Positions 36,404 to 46,014 of a stretch of DNA of 64,000 nucleotides are shown here, piece by piece; the stretch's first letter is position 1, and every line of letters begins with the position of its first letter. The translations under genes and the position numbers were made by a program. The stretch is from an uncultured Thermoguttaceae bacterium (lineage in GTDB: Bacteria > Planctomycetota > Planctomycetia > Pirellulales > Thermoguttaceae), in NCBI GenBank assembly GCA_938084835.1, contig CALKER010000006.1, positions 372,001 through 436,000 on the forward strand, given 5' to 3'. Below the pieces are notes generated by a model that was not told the origin of the DNA, did not search any database, and was given only the letters and a program-made list of their open reading frames with translations.

Positions 36404-37699
36404 TTAATGCCCTAGGCTAAAAATTTCGTCAACTTCTGCTCCCGGTACCTGGACGATGTAAGGCATGACCATCCCTCTTCCGCCGCGTGAATTCGTTGGA
36501 GCCGACCGAACAAGCTGCACAAGCTGGGAGGGACGCCAGGTGATGATTAGTGAACGGGTTCCCGGTCGAGCCACTCCTTGGTAGGTGCTCCAAAGGTCGC
36601 TAAACAACTCGTGTTGTCCGGGTTCTACAACCGCCAGATGTTCCAACGAAATGCGTAGCAGTGAGGGAGACGCCGGGCCGTAAACCCAAACATTCTTTTT
36701 TGCAGCCACACCGAAGAAGATGTTGTTCCCGCGTTCCCTTACAAAATGAGAAAGGACGGTGGCGGCAAAACTGATGAGATATTCCACTTGTCCGTCCGAA
36801 ATGTCCTCTGTTTGATAACGCACAAGGTCCACAAGCAGGGCTACATCCTGATTGCGGGGGAGTTCGAACTGCCGCACTACCCACTTCCCGTGTCGGGCAG
36901 AGCTTCGCCAATGGATCTTGCGCAGGCTATCGCCCCGCTGCCAATCGCGAACCCCGAAAAATTCATCACCCCGACGACTTTCTCGGGAGTCGCGATGGGG
37001 AACTGTTTCCCGAGGTTCACGCTGTTCGAAGCCCCATCGGCCGCTTAACCTACCCAATCGTGGGCATACCACTAGCTCGTCCCACAACGGCAACACGATT
37101 TTTCGCTCCACAAGGCCGAAAGGGAACTGCGTGGTTACCGTTAAGGGACCAAAGCGGTACAGTCCTCTTCGCGCCAGTCGTCCCTCATAACTAACGGTTG
37201 TGCTTTCGCCCGGTGCGAGGAAGGCCACCACAACGGAAGGTCGTCCTTCCTCAGATGCTCGGCCGGGGCAAACTCGTAACACCTGGTCGGTCACACGCAC
37301 AGCGCAAACTGCGCGGCGAGTGGATGTGTTTTTCACCTCCAGGCGAACGACCACAAGGTCACCAGCGCACACCCCCGAGGGTAAAACTCGCCGAATCTTT
37401 AGAGCTCGGCCGACGGCTGTGGCCAGTCTGAAGTTATAAACAATCGGTCCGAGGAGCATTCCCGCGAGAATCAACATGATGTTGATTTGGCGAATGACCG
37501 CCACAGCAGCTACTACCGAAAGAATCAACGCGTAGTACATGCCTGGGCGGGTGAGAGCTACCCCGGCCAACGTTTGGTACCAAACGGAGAGGTTAAGCAA
37601 CCACTGCGGGAATGTTAACTTCCCACCCGCAGTGTGACTCCCGGTCAAGCCTGAACCGGTATGGTGCGGATCCTCGTTTTGTCTTGTTTGTTGACTCAT
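36404..37699 (-). CDS. DUF58 (VWA-like) membrane-associated protein
   Basis: A 431-residue protein with a polar N-terminal tail, two hydrophobic segments (MYYALILSVVAAVAVI and MLILAGMLLGPIVYNF), a beta-rich middle and the DUF58 signature GDEFFGVRDWQRGDSLRKIHW followed by SSARHGKW. DUF58 proteins resemble von Willebrand factor A domains and work with MoxR ATPases, perhaps as chaperone partners or metal-dependent adaptors. The start ATG overlaps the MoxR stop by four bases (ATGA), so the two are translationally coupled. The second module in the window (52999-53895) has a shorter, soluble DUF58 without these membrane segments. Confidence 0.9.
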   Translation of the reverse strand: MSQQTRQNEDPHHTGSGLTGSHTAGGKLTFPQWLLNLSVWYQTLAGVALTRPGMYYALILSVVAAVAVIRQINIMLILAGMLLGPIVYNFRLATAVGRALKIRRVLPSGVCAGDLVVVRLEVKNTSTRRAVCAVRVTDQVLRVCPGRASEEGRPSVVVAFLAPGESTTVSYEGRLARRGLYRFGPLTVTTQFPFGLVERKIVLPLWDELVVCPRLGRLSGRWGFEQREPRETVPHRDSRESRRGDEFFGVRDWQRGDSLRKIHWRSSARHGKWVVRQFELPRNQDVALLVDLVRYQTEDISDGQVEYLISFAATVLSHFVRERGNNIFFGVAAKKNVWVYGPASPSLLRISLEHLAVVEPGQHELFSDLWSTYQGVARPGTRSLIITWRPSQLVQLVRSAPTNSRGGRGMVMPYIVQVPGAEVDEIFSLGH

Positions 37700-38667
37700 G
37701 TGGGAACCGGCACCTCCTCCACCAACCGAGCAAGGAGTGCTTCCACCGCACTACGCTGTTCCCCGCGGAGATAACCTCGGGGGATAACGCGATGGGCAAG
37801 CACTGGGACAACAAGAGATTTGACGTCGTCTGGCACTACATAGCTTCGCCCTTCGACAAGGGCCAGGGCCTGGCTGGCCCGGTACAAAGCTAGGCTTCCC
37901 CGCACGCTGACTCCGACATGAAGTTCGGGACAATTTCGCGTGGCCGCCACGATATCAAGAATGTAGTCGACTATGGCGGGCTCCACATGAACCTCACGAA
38001 CGGCCGCCTGAAGCGCTAGCACCTCCTGACAGTCGAGGACCGGATAAAGTTCGTCGACAGGTTGCCCTAATCGATGTGCTTGGAGCAAAGTGCGTTCGCT
38101 GTCCCGGTCCGGATAACCAACAGATATCCGCAAAAGAAATCGGTCAAGCTGACTCTCGGGCAATGGGTACGTGCCCTCGAACTCCAATGGATTTTGGGTG
38201 GCAATGACCATGAACGGCTCCGGAAGATGCAACGTTTGGGCATCGATGGATACTTGCCTCTCAGCCATTGCCTCCAAAAGCGCGCTTTGCGTCCGCGGAG
38301 TGGTGCGGTTAATTTCATCGGCCAACACAATATTGGCGAAGATTGGGCCTGGGACCACCACAAATTTTTGTTCTCGCGGATCGAAGATCGTGCTTCCCGT
38401 GATATCCGCGGGCATTAGGTCAGGCGTAAACTGAATGCGATGAAAGGTACCGGTGACACTGCGGGCCAATGCCTTGCCGATCAGCGTTTTGCCTACGCCC
38501 GGGACGTCCTCCAGCAAAACATGTTCGCCGGCCAAAAGCGCCACCACGCACAGGCGCACCACCTCGCTTTTTCCCAACACAACGCGGTTGATGTTCGACT
38601 CCAGCGTCTGGATCAAATCACTTGGGACTAAGTCGGGCCGAGCTAAGCCGTCTTGGGTTTTGCCCAC
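37696..38667 (-). CDS. MoxR-family AAA+ ATPase
   Basis: A 323-residue cytoplasmic ATPase. Walker A is EDVPGVGKT, Walker B IVLADEINR, sensor 1 [25 protein letters not shown] and the lid contains SVRGSLALYRASQALA. MoxR proteins act as chaperone-like ATPases for membrane or periplasmic complexes, usually with DUF58/VWA partners. Start: GTG 38667 has AAGGAG seven bases upstream and is better than TTG 38688. The gene is coupled to DUF58 by a four-base overlap and leads the MoxR-DUF58-TgpA run. It shares general architecture with the second MoxR at 51909 but is clearly a separate paralogue (different N-terminus and lid). Confidence 0.93.
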   Translation of the reverse strand: MGKTQDGLARPDLVPSDLIQTLESNINRVVLGKSEVVRLCVVALLAGEHVLLEDVPGVGKTLIGKALARSVTGTFHRIQFTPDLMPADITGSTIFDPREQKFVVVPGPIFANIVLADEINRTTPRTQSALLEAMAERQVSIDAQTLHLPEPFMVIATQNPLEFEGTYPLPESQLDRFLLRISVGYPDRDSERTLLQAHRLGQPVDELYPVLDCQEVLALQAAVREVHVEPAIVDYILDIVAATRNCPELHVGVSVRGSLALYRASQALALVEGRSYVVPDDVKSLVVPVLAHRVIPRGYLRGEQRSAVEALLARLVEEVPVPT

Positions 38668-39239
38668 AGTGGGACTCCTTATCGACAAGCCACACCATGA
38701 TCGGTGCCATCATCTCCACCGGAAGATTAATTACCGGTTGCCTCCGGCGATGGGAACCCGGCAAATCTGGTCTCGTTGCTCATTGAGCTGGAGCCTGCGC
38801 GATCAATTTTGCGGGATCCACTTTGACTTTTGCGGCCAGAGTTTGATCGAAACCGGCAAATTTGCTCTACGCACTTTGTCAGAATCTCGATACGTATCAC
38901 ATCCTGGCCGTGGAGGTGCTTGACAGTTGTGCAGCAATTTTCCAATTTGAATCAACATATCTTCGGTTAACTTTCAAAACATTGCATTTCTTTTCGACCC
39001 CACCGCAACGCCGAAAGAAGTAGCGACTCCCCCCAGAAAGCGGAAACAGCGGGCGCCAAGGAGTCTGCGACTTGCCCAAGGCTCCCTTGGTACAAGCTTT
39101 TAAACACCGATTGTCGGTCCAGAGTAAATTTGCCAAATTTACTCTGCGCCTCTCGAATTGTGTATTCTACTCGCCGCGGGGCCGAAGAGCACCGCCCCGC
39201 GTTATCAGGTCCTCGTCACAACGCTCAAGAAGTGGCCAA

Positions 39240-39276
39240 GGCTAAGGAGCAGGGAATTGCTTAGCCGGGGGTTTTT
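39240..39276 (+). terminator. Orphan intrinsic-terminator-like hairpin
   Basis: GGCTAAG (39240-39246) pairs perfectly with CTTAGCC (39260-39266) around a 13-base loop; GGGGG then TTTTT follows at 39267-39276. No annotated plus-strand gene lies upstream within 14 kb of plus-strand coding, except distant ones, so it may end an unannotated small RNA. Confidence 0.4.
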
Positions 39277-39425
39277 AATCTGCCAACTTGGGGGGCAGAA
39301 CGGTGAGCGAATTCTAGATAAAAAGCTTTCGCCTTTTTGAAGTGCTTTCTTCAGCCAAACGCTCCTTAAGCGCCGGCGATTGAGTTGGGTGGTTGACAAT
39401 TGAGCCACGGGAAACTGAACCCCGA

Positions 39426-39472
39426 ATTTAATCACTCGCTAAACCGGAATATTTAATCACTCACTAAATCGG
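39426..39472. repeat. 22-base direct repeat, two copies
   Basis: ATTTAATCACTC[G/A]CTAAA[C/T]CGG occurs at 39426-39447 and 39451-39472, 20 of 22 positions identical and 25 bases apart. Only two copies, no unique spacers, so not CRISPR. A hairpin GTAGGT-TGAG-ACCTAC follows at 39507-39522. Confidence 0.6.
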
Positions 39473-40079
39473 TCTCAGCGATGGGGTGATATGTCCTGCC
39501 AGCGCGGTAGGTTGAGACCTACTACAAATTGACCTTCCCGCCGCCGAAGCCTATCCTTTCTAAAAGAGTTGAATCTTTGCTATCCCGATGAGGGTTTATT
39601 GACGCGGGATTGGCGATAAAGGTCTTCCATATCGGCAATTGAGTCCAACGGAAAAACGTTGTCGAAGACATTTTGCGGAACTTGTTTCTATTGCCGGACA
39701 ATGGCACGGGTGCTTGCAACTACGGATGACTTGAGTTGAAAGCGCATCGGGGGGTGTAAGAGTAGGTTGCGTAAGATGTTGAAATCACGCGGGCTATGGC
39801 ATTGCTCCTTCTCAGAAGTTTTAGCGGGAAAGTATTCATTCGAACGGGGAAGATGATTATTCGAAATAACAATAAGAGCCTCGACCTTTATCAGCGGTTT
39901 TAACGTATTGTGAGTGAGACTAAACCAGAGGGAAAGTGGGTTAATTTAAGGCACGGGCGGGCTTGACTCGATATGGCACTTAACGAGAAGTAGGATCGGA
40001 AAGTTAGTTAATCAAGGCACTGTGGGACCTGAGAGAGAGTTGGGCCCAGCAGCGAAGAGAGAAAGGAGGTTGGCACAAA

Positions 40080-40760
40080 ATGATAGGAGTGTTCGATCCC
40101 CTATTTTGGATTCTGGTCGGGCCGGCGCTCCTTCTTGGGATCATTGCCCAAATCTGGGTTCAATCGGCGTTTAGCCGAGCTCAACGGGCGTTGGCACCTT
40201 ATTCCGGGGCTGAGACGGCCAGCCTGATCCTGCAGGCGGCGGGAATTCATGATGTCAAAATTGAGCCCGTCGAGGGTCTTCTAACGGACCATTACGACCC
40301 GATTAGGAGAGTGATTCGGCTTAGTCGCGGGGTCTTTGCATCGCGATCGGTGGCGGCGATGGGAATCGCTGCGCACGAAGCTGGTCATGCCCTCCAGCAT
40401 GCCGAAGGTTATGCGCCGCTGGTCGTACGAAATGCCGCCGTCGGATTGGCTCATTTCGGAAGTGGCGCAGGTGTCTGGCTGCTTTTGCTAGGCCTGATTT
40501 TCAGCATCCCCGTGTTAGCTTGGGTGGGCGTGCTGCTATTTAGTGGAGCCGTCTTCTTCCAAGTGATTAATCTTCCTGTGGAATTCAACGCCAGTGCTCG
40601 GGCGAAAGCCGTCCTCCTTCGGATGGGCCTTGTCGACAATCGGTCTCAGCGGCTGGTTAATTCGATTTTGACGGCAGCTGCTCTCACGTATGTAGCCGCC
40701 ACACTCCAGGCCGTTTTGTCACTTATTTACTACGTGATTATCTTGCGTAACCGCGATTAA
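40080..40760 (+). CDS. Zinc metallopeptidase of the YugP family
   Basis: A 226-residue integral membrane protein with the Zn_peptidase_2 (YugP) plan. Metal motif: HEAGH at residues 99-103. The preceding RRVIRLSRGVFASRSVAAMGIAA and following VINLPVEFNASARAKAVL are the family signature; the Glu in PVEFNAS is the third zinc ligand. Hydrophobic segments lie at residues 8-28, 125-165 and 205-222. Substrates of this family are not known. ATG 40080 has the strongest ribosome binding site in the region (AAAGGAGG, eight bases upstream), suggesting high expression. No operon partner; the next gene, carA, is convergent. Confidence 0.9.
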   Translation: MIGVFDPLFWILVGPALLLGIIAQIWVQSAFSRAQRALAPYSGAETASLILQAAGIHDVKIEPVEGLLTDHYDPIRRVIRLSRGVFASRSVAAMGIAAHEAGHALQHAEGYAPLVVRNAAVGLAHFGSGAGVWLLLLGLIFSIPVLAWVGVLLFSGAVFFQVINLPVEFNASARAKAVLLRMGLVDNRSQRLVNSILTAAALTYVAATLQAVLSLIYYVIILRNRD

Positions 40761-40971
40761 ATTTGCGCTTTAAGACATCGCAACCCGACTTGGACCTCTT
40801 GCCCAACAGCTATCGTCCGCTTTGTAGAGCGGTGCTCCCGAAAGAGGTCAGTTGGAGAGGGATGTCGCTCTGCAGCAATGGGGGTATTTTGGGTACCAAA
40901 TTCGGTTACCCTAGAGGTGCGTTTTTGCGTCGAGCTCCCTTGTCGGCACCATCAAAAGGCCATCGAGACCG

Positions 40972-42123
40972 CTACACGATCATGCTGCGAAAGGTTTGGA
41001 ACACATTCGGCGAGCTGCCGGGACCCAGGCTGGCAGTCGGGTGAAATTGCACGCCAAATGCCGGAATATCGCGATGACGCAATCCTTCCACCGATTGATC
41101 ATTCAGATTCACATGCGTCACTTCTAGGCAGTCGGGCAGGGAGTCTGGATCAACCGAAAACCCGTGATTTTGAATCGTAATTTCCACCCGGTTGGTGCTG
41201 ACATTTATCACAGGATAGTTGGAGCCGTGGTGTCCGAATTTCAACTTCAAGGTTTCGGCCCCACAGGCGAGTGCTAGCAGTTGATGGCCAAGGCCCACTC
41301 CGAGGATTGGTCGTTTGCCTAAAAGCTGTCGGATGGTTTTGGGAGCGTAAGTGACTGCTTTGGGATCTCCCGGCCCATTGGACAAAACGATGCCGTCTGG
41401 ATGAAGTTCGAGAATCTCCCGAGCCGAGGCTGTCCCCGGGACGATGGTGACGCGGCAACCTGCATCAGCGAGACCTCGTGCGATACTTTTCTTAATGCCG
41501 AAGTCAAGACAAACTACATGAGCTGGTTGCCCGGAGGGCTTATCGGGAGGGGCAAGCCGAACAAGCGGGGACTTCACCGTTGTCGCACTCGCTGTAGTTG
41601 CCTCCGATGAATCGTTCCAACAGAAGGGGGTGCGACACATCACTTCCTGCGTCAGGTCGCGCCCAAGCAGTCCCGGCCAAGCGCGGGCCTTTTCCACTAA
41701 GCTTTGATCGTCGAGATCCACTGTGGAAAGAACTGCTTTCATTGTACCTGCAGAGCGGAGTCGCCGGGTTAAAGCCCGTGTGTCGATGCCCTGGATAGCT
41801 ACCGTGCCATGCCGCACCAGAAATTCTTGCAATGAGTACTGGGCCCGATAATTACTGTACATGCGGCTATACTCGCGGACGACAAGTCCGGCTGCCTGCA
41901 CTCGGCTGCTTTGCATATCCTCTTCGTTTATTCCGTAGCTTCCGATGTGTGGGTACGTCATTACCACAATTTGATTGCGGTACGTGGGATCGGTGATGAT
42001 TTCGAGGTATCCGACCATCGACGTGTTAAAACACACCTCACCAAAGACTTCCCCTTCTGCGCCAAACGATACGCCTGTATAAACTCCTCCATCTTCCAGA
42101 GCAAGCTTACCAATCGCGGACAT
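40972..42123 (-). CDS. carA: Carbamoyl-phosphate synthase small subunit with inactive glutaminase triad
   Basis: In standard CarA this subunit hydrolyses glutamine and passes ammonia to CarB. The 383-residue protein aligns end to end with CarA: FNTSMVGYLEIITDP, DTRALTRRLR, LSNGPGDP, KFGHHGSNYPV and QNHGFSVD are all present. Two catalytic residues are lost. The nucleophile Cys (E. coli 269, in GICLGHQ) is Gly277, codon GGC at 41293-41295, in GVGLGHQ. The triad Glu (E. coli 355, in HPEAS) is Thr363, codon ACT at 41035-41037; the triad His361 is kept. Glutamine hydrolysis should be abolished, as in ammonia-dependent CPS I of vertebrates. The frame is intact and the rest conserved, so this is not a simple pseudogene. 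Start ATG 42123 has GGGAGAAG upstream. Confidence 0.93.
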   Translation of the reverse strand: MSAIGKLALEDGGVYTGVSFGAEGEVFGEVCFNTSMVGYLEIITDPTYRNQIVVMTYPHIGSYGINEEDMQSSRVQAAGLVVREYSRMYSNYRAQYSLQEFLVRHGTVAIQGIDTRALTRRLRSAGTMKAVLSTVDLDDQSLVEKARAWPGLLGRDLTQEVMCRTPFCWNDSSEATTASATTVKSPLVRLAPPDKPSGQPAHVVCLDFGIKKSIARGLADAGCRVTIVPGTASAREILELHPDGIVLSNGPGDPKAVTYAPKTIRQLLGKRPILGVGLGHQLLALACGAETLKLKFGHHGSNYPVINVSTNRVEITIQNHGFSVDPDSLPDCLEVTHVNLNDQSVEGLRHRDIPAFGVQFHPTASLGPGSSPNVFQTFRSMIV

Positions 42124-42457
42124 TTTCCGAACTTCTCCCATTTCATCCGGGTGTTGATGACAGACGGTGGACCGCTACGGCCTGCGTTTCAGGGCGACTC
42201 CTTAGAAGTTGTTATAACCCCGATAAGCGATATCCTTCAGGTTTCCTGTTACGAGTGATGGCATCGCTTTAAAGCACAAAAACTGGTTACGATCCCGCAC
42301 ACTGCTTTGCTCAAGCTCCGAGACTGATGTCCCCCGCCAATTGACGTGGACTGCAGGGCGCGTTGTTACCGCTTTGGTAACAGGTTTATCGGGAATGTTG
42401 GCAGCACCTTCCTGCCCTTGGCGGGATACGGCCTGAAGGCTCAAGCTCCTTGCCAGC
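42124..42457. other. Gap between alaC-like gene and carA
   Basis: 334 bases, both neighbours on the minus strand; probably holds a carA promoter. No gene seen. Confidence 0.4.
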
Positions 42458-43696
42458 TTAAACCTTGGCCGCACTCTTCATGTTGAGGGCTCGCCCAATT
42501 TGGCGAACCGCCTGCCGTAACCTGTTTTCGTTTTCCACCAGCGCCATGCGAAGATAACCCTCGCCAGCCGGGCCAAAACCTCCGCCCGGACTTACCGCAA
42601 CATTAGCCTCCTTCAAAAGCTTCATGGCAAATTCGAAGGAGCTCATTTGCGTCACCCACGGCTCGGGAATCTTGGCCCATACAAACATGGTGGCCTTTGG
42701 TTTCTCAATAGGCCAGCCAAGTCGGGCCAGTCCGTCACAAAGAACATCGCGACGGCGTTGGTAGATCTTCGCTTGCGCCTCGACGGCCGCCTCTGTCTCC
42801 CGGAGGGCGATAATGCTGGCGATTTGAATCGGTTGAAACATCCCATAGTCGTAGTAAGTCTTAATCGTAGCCAGTGCGCGGACCATCTCGGCGTTTCCGC
42901 AGCAAAACCCCACACGCCAACCTGCCATGTTGTACCCCTTTGACATGGTGGTCAGCTCGACCCCGACTTTGTGTGCACCTGGAGCCGCTAGGAAGCTGGG
43001 AGCTTGATATCCGTCAAAGCAAACATCCGCGTAGGCAAGGTCACTTATCACCATGAAACCGAACTTCGTTGCCAGCTTCACCAACTCGCGATAAAAGTCT
43101 GATTCCACCACAGTTGTGGTTGGATTGTGCGGGTAGTTGACAACGACCACTTTTGGCCGCGGTTGCAGCTGTTGACATGTGTACGCAACGTTACTTAAGA
43201 AACTTTCCGGGTTACTTGCCTCCAGAAGGATTTGGTTGGCACCCGCTAAGGCGACGCCGAAGGTATGCGCCGGATATGAGGGAGCTGGCACAATCGCTGT
43301 GTCACCGGGGCCGAGAAGTGCCAAACACATGTGACTAAAACCTTCTTTAGACCCCAAGCAAACGACAATTTCCCTTTCGGGATCCAAGCGTACGCCATAC
43401 TTACGGAAGTACCGTGCGGCAACCTCCCGCCTTAGGTTCAGAAGACCCCAGGCCTCGCTGTAACCGTGGTTACGGGGATCCCGAGCAGCCTCCGCCAATT
43501 TTTCGATGACCACACTTTGGGGTGGGTCGCTGGGGTTGCCCATCCCAAGGTCGATCACATCCTCGCCGGCGCGTCGCTTCTGTTTGCGAAGTTTGTTAAT
43601 CTCAGCGAAAAGATATGGTGGCAAGCGCCGCAATCGTTCCGCCACCGGAATAGAGAAGCGCTGATTTGGATCGAGATTTTCGGTAAACTCTGTCAT
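42458..43696 (-). CDS. alaC: Class I/II aminotransferase, AlaC-like
   Basis: A 412-residue PLP enzyme. Strong similarity in pattern to E. coli AlaC (alanine/2-aminobutyrate from pyruvate and glutamate): [14 protein letters not shown] at the N-terminus, [70 protein letters not shown], the PLP lysine in [29 protein letters not shown] and [29 protein letters not shown]. Family members are sometimes labelled LL-diaminopimelate aminotransferase, but a true DapL lies at 48673, so alanine synthesis is more likely here. ATG 43696 is preferred; 43708 would add four residues. It is upstream of carA in the same direction, 334 bases apart. Confidence 0.9.
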   Translation of the reverse strand: MTEFTENLDPNQRFSIPVAERLRRLPPYLFAEINKLRKQKRRAGEDVIDLGMGNPSDPPQSVVIEKLAEAARDPRNHGYSEAWGLLNLRREVAARYFRKYGVRLDPEREIVVCLGSKEGFSHMCLALLGPGDTAIVPAPSYPAHTFGVALAGANQILLEASNPESFLSNVAYTCQQLQPRPKVVVVNYPHNPTTTVVESDFYRELVKLATKFGFMVISDLAYADVCFDGYQAPSFLAAPGAHKVGVELTTMSKGYNMAGWRVGFCCGNAEMVRALATIKTYYDYGMFQPIQIASIIALRETEAAVEAQAKIYQRRRDVLCDGLARLGWPIEKPKATMFVWAKIPEPWVTQMSSFEFAMKLLKEANVAVSPGGGFGPAGEGYLRMALVENENRLRQAVRQIGRALNMKSAAKV

Positions 43697-45293
43697 TGGT
43701 TGGACCAAAATAAGTCAACAGCTTTGTTGCCGGATGCTCTGATAACTCTCCCCGTTAGATCTTGTGTGGTGGCTACCCGAATTCTGGTTGAAGAAATTCC
43801 CTTGGTGCTGCGGAGTTGGGGGCACTTTGTCAGTCGGGGGCCCTCATCCCGATTGAAACCTGAGCGTTTTCTATCCCCGTGAGCCTAACTTTTGCTTTAG
43901 AGCACGATTTGAGGCCTTTCTTACGCTCTAAGCTAACTTGACTGGCCAGGTCAACTTTATTGGTCGGCCATCGGGCCTCGGAGGGCAATTCAATCAACCC
44001 ACATTGTGGAGAATTTAGGCCTGTTAACCCTCGGATCTTTGCCATCGCGCCGCTGCCGCCCTTACCCCGTCCAGTTGTGCTGAGCACGAATCTTCCCAAA
44101 TTACCGCTTCTCCCCGAACAGGAAAAGAGGAGCAGTTTAGCCGGCATGCCAAAGGTCACAGGCGCCAAGGCTCTACACCAAGAAAATATCGCACGCAAAT
44201 TTTATCCCCCGGACGTCAAGAGGTTTTCTAAACTGAGCCTTTTAGTCAGGAGTGCCTGCGAACAAATATCCAAAACGTTTTTCGGACAAATTTTCTATAA
44301 AATTATTTAGTTTATGGGTAAAGTTTCAATTTCCGTATATGGAGTGGTCGCACCTAGCTGCTTTAGCGGAAGCGAATAGGAAACATGGAATTGCGTGTTG
44401 GGAGCAGGCCTAAAGGGGCGAGCGGAGGCCGCGAAGCATTCACGAACGAAGGACTAAAAGACGGGCCCAGGCAACCCTCCTAAGGGATTGCTAGAATGCC
44501 AATATCCCGAAGAATTCATGACTATGGTCTTCGTGGATCGCCTCCCCGGAGGTCGGACGGTTCTATTGTTTCCGAATTGGTTTGCCCGAAGATGAATTGA
44601 CAAGTCCTAAGTCCAGTTCTCGCCACAGGTTAAACCTCGGTTGCGGATCTGGCTGGGAGCACCCAAATTTGGGTGGGCATTTCTCGGCTTAATTTTGTGT
44701 TAGGAAGTTTAAGTTGAGGCTTTTTTGCAGCCGGATTTGCACCGTTGGGGTTAACGGACCGGTCTTGCTGGGTCGAATTGAATATTTATCGTGTCAAAAT
44801 TTTTTTGCGATCGCTTGGCGCCACAGTTTGAAAGATTTGTTAAAATGTGTGGTGCTGGGAGTTTCCTACGGAAACCCGTCAGACAGGCCGAGTTGGTTTT
44901 CGTTAGTGGCGATGGGGGCTATATTGGCCGCTATTTGAGGTCACGATGACGGCAGCTAAGTTTGCAATTTGGCTAGTCAGCTTGCCATAGTGAGACTCCA
45001 CTGAGCGGCGATTATTTCGCGAGTAAGACGATCTGTTTTGGTGATTCCGCCGGCTTCACGAGAGGGAATGGGGAACGAGATTTGTCGTTGAGAGCGTCGG
45101 ATACGTTCGGGATTAATTATGGAACTTGTCCGGTGCTGAAGGCAGTATTCCGGTGAGATATTTAGAGCTGGTGCCCAGCGGGCACAAAAGGGGTTGCGAA
45201 AGTCGCCGGTCCAATTTTGTCCACCATGGTTGGCGGGAGTGAATGAGATTTGGTTGCCAATTGGGGCGTAGTGCCAGGGTGAGTTCAAATCGC
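43697..45293. other. 1.6 kb intergenic region
   Basis: No supported gene. One hairpin is notable: GTTTCC-TAC-GGAAAC at 44861-44875 flanked by GGG and CCC. Promoters for the aminotransferase (left) and rpiB (right) must be here. Confidence 0.45.
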
Positions 45294-45749
45294 ATGAAGA
45301 TTGCAGTGGGAAGTGATCATCGCGGGGTGACGGTTCGCAGGAAGGTGGTAGATCTCTTGCGAGGTCTCGGCCACGAGGTGGTCGACGTTGGCACTTTCTC
45401 CGATGGGCCTTGCGATTATCCGGATGTGGCAGCGCAAGTGGCGCGGATGGTGGCGCGACATGAGGTGGAACGGGGAGTCCTTGTCTGCGGCACCGGATTA
45501 GGGATGGCGATCGCCGCCAACAAATTTCCCGGCGTACGGGCCGCGCCGTGTCATGACGAATTAACAGCGGAGCTTAGCAGACTTCATAATGATGCAAACG
45601 TCCTTTGTTTGTCCGGGGACATGTTAGGGCCGCGGCTTGTAGAAAGAATCGTGAGAACTTGGTTCCAAACGGAATTTGAAGGTGGGCGGCACTCCGTGCG
45701 GCTCGAGAAAATCCGCGAGCTTGAATGCCGCAATGGCAAGCCGGGGTGA
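45294..45749 (+). CDS. rpiB: Ribose 5-phosphate isomerase B
   Basis: Interconverts ribose 5-phosphate and ribulose 5-phosphate in the pentose phosphate pathway. The 151-residue protein has the RpiB/LacAB pattern: VGSDHRGVTVRR (phosphate-binding Asp-His), GHEVVDVGTF, YPDVAAQVA, the active-site Cys in VCGTGLGMAIAANK, and the C-terminal DELTAELSRLHNDANVL. ATG 45294 begins MKIAVGSDH, exactly the family start; a frame to 45243 is not family-like. No ribosome binding site is clear. A hairpin directly after the stop may end the transcript. Confidence 0.95.
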   Translation: MKIAVGSDHRGVTVRRKVVDLLRGLGHEVVDVGTFSDGPCDYPDVAAQVARMVARHEVERGVLVCGTGLGMAIAANKFPGVRAAPCHDELTAELSRLHNDANVLCLSGDMLGPRLVERIVRTWFQTEFEGGRHSVRLEKIRELECRNGKPG

Positions 45750-45752
45750 CAA

Positions 45753-45771
45753 GACCATCCGGCTTATGGTC
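45753..45771 (+). terminator. Hairpin after rpiB
   Basis: GACCAT and ATGGTC pair perfectly around a seven-base loop, starting three bases after the rpiB stop; AAAATTTTC follows. The short T-tract makes this a weak intrinsic terminator. Confidence 0.35.
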
Positions 45772-46014
45772 AAAATTTTCCCGCTATTGCTTAGGGTTGT
45801 TCGCGCTTTACTTCGAGATACATTCAGCGTGCGAATCTTGAGAAATCTGGGTTCTCGGAAGCAGGAGCGGTGGGCCAATTTGCGCCTGATTCAGCGTGGC
45901 TACAATGGCACGCTACCGGCATGGACTGACGCGTTCAACCCCGGAGATTATGCCTCGCTATGTCAAATTGGTTTCGCATTTGTCAGTGTCGTTGGTAGCC
46001 AGTGTTAGTTCGCC

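Larger units (their letters stand above)
38668..40079. other. 1.4 kb intergenic region with several structured elements
   Basis: No gene accepted. It contains an orphan terminator-like hairpin at 39240-39276 (plus strand), a 22-base direct repeat at 39426-39472, and a hairpin at 39507-39522. A minus-strand run of about 36 codons near 39595-39705 has protein-like composition but no start. Confidence 0.5.

Noticed and set aside
38453..38923. 156-codon plus-strand frame opposite the MoxR start
   Set aside because: Antisense to MoxR for half its length; no family pattern.
39426..39472. CRISPR array
   Set aside because: Only two repeat units with a three-base spacer and no cas genes nearby.
39595..39705. 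Minus-strand run of about 36 codons with protein-like composition (contains DSIADMEDLYRQSR)
   Set aside because: It is bounded by stops on both sides, has no ribosome binding site and only an internal ATG. It could be a gene remnant but cannot be supported.
42202..42474. 90-codon minus-strand frame between alaC and carA
   Set aside because: It overlaps the end of the aminotransferase, lacks motifs and has no binding site.
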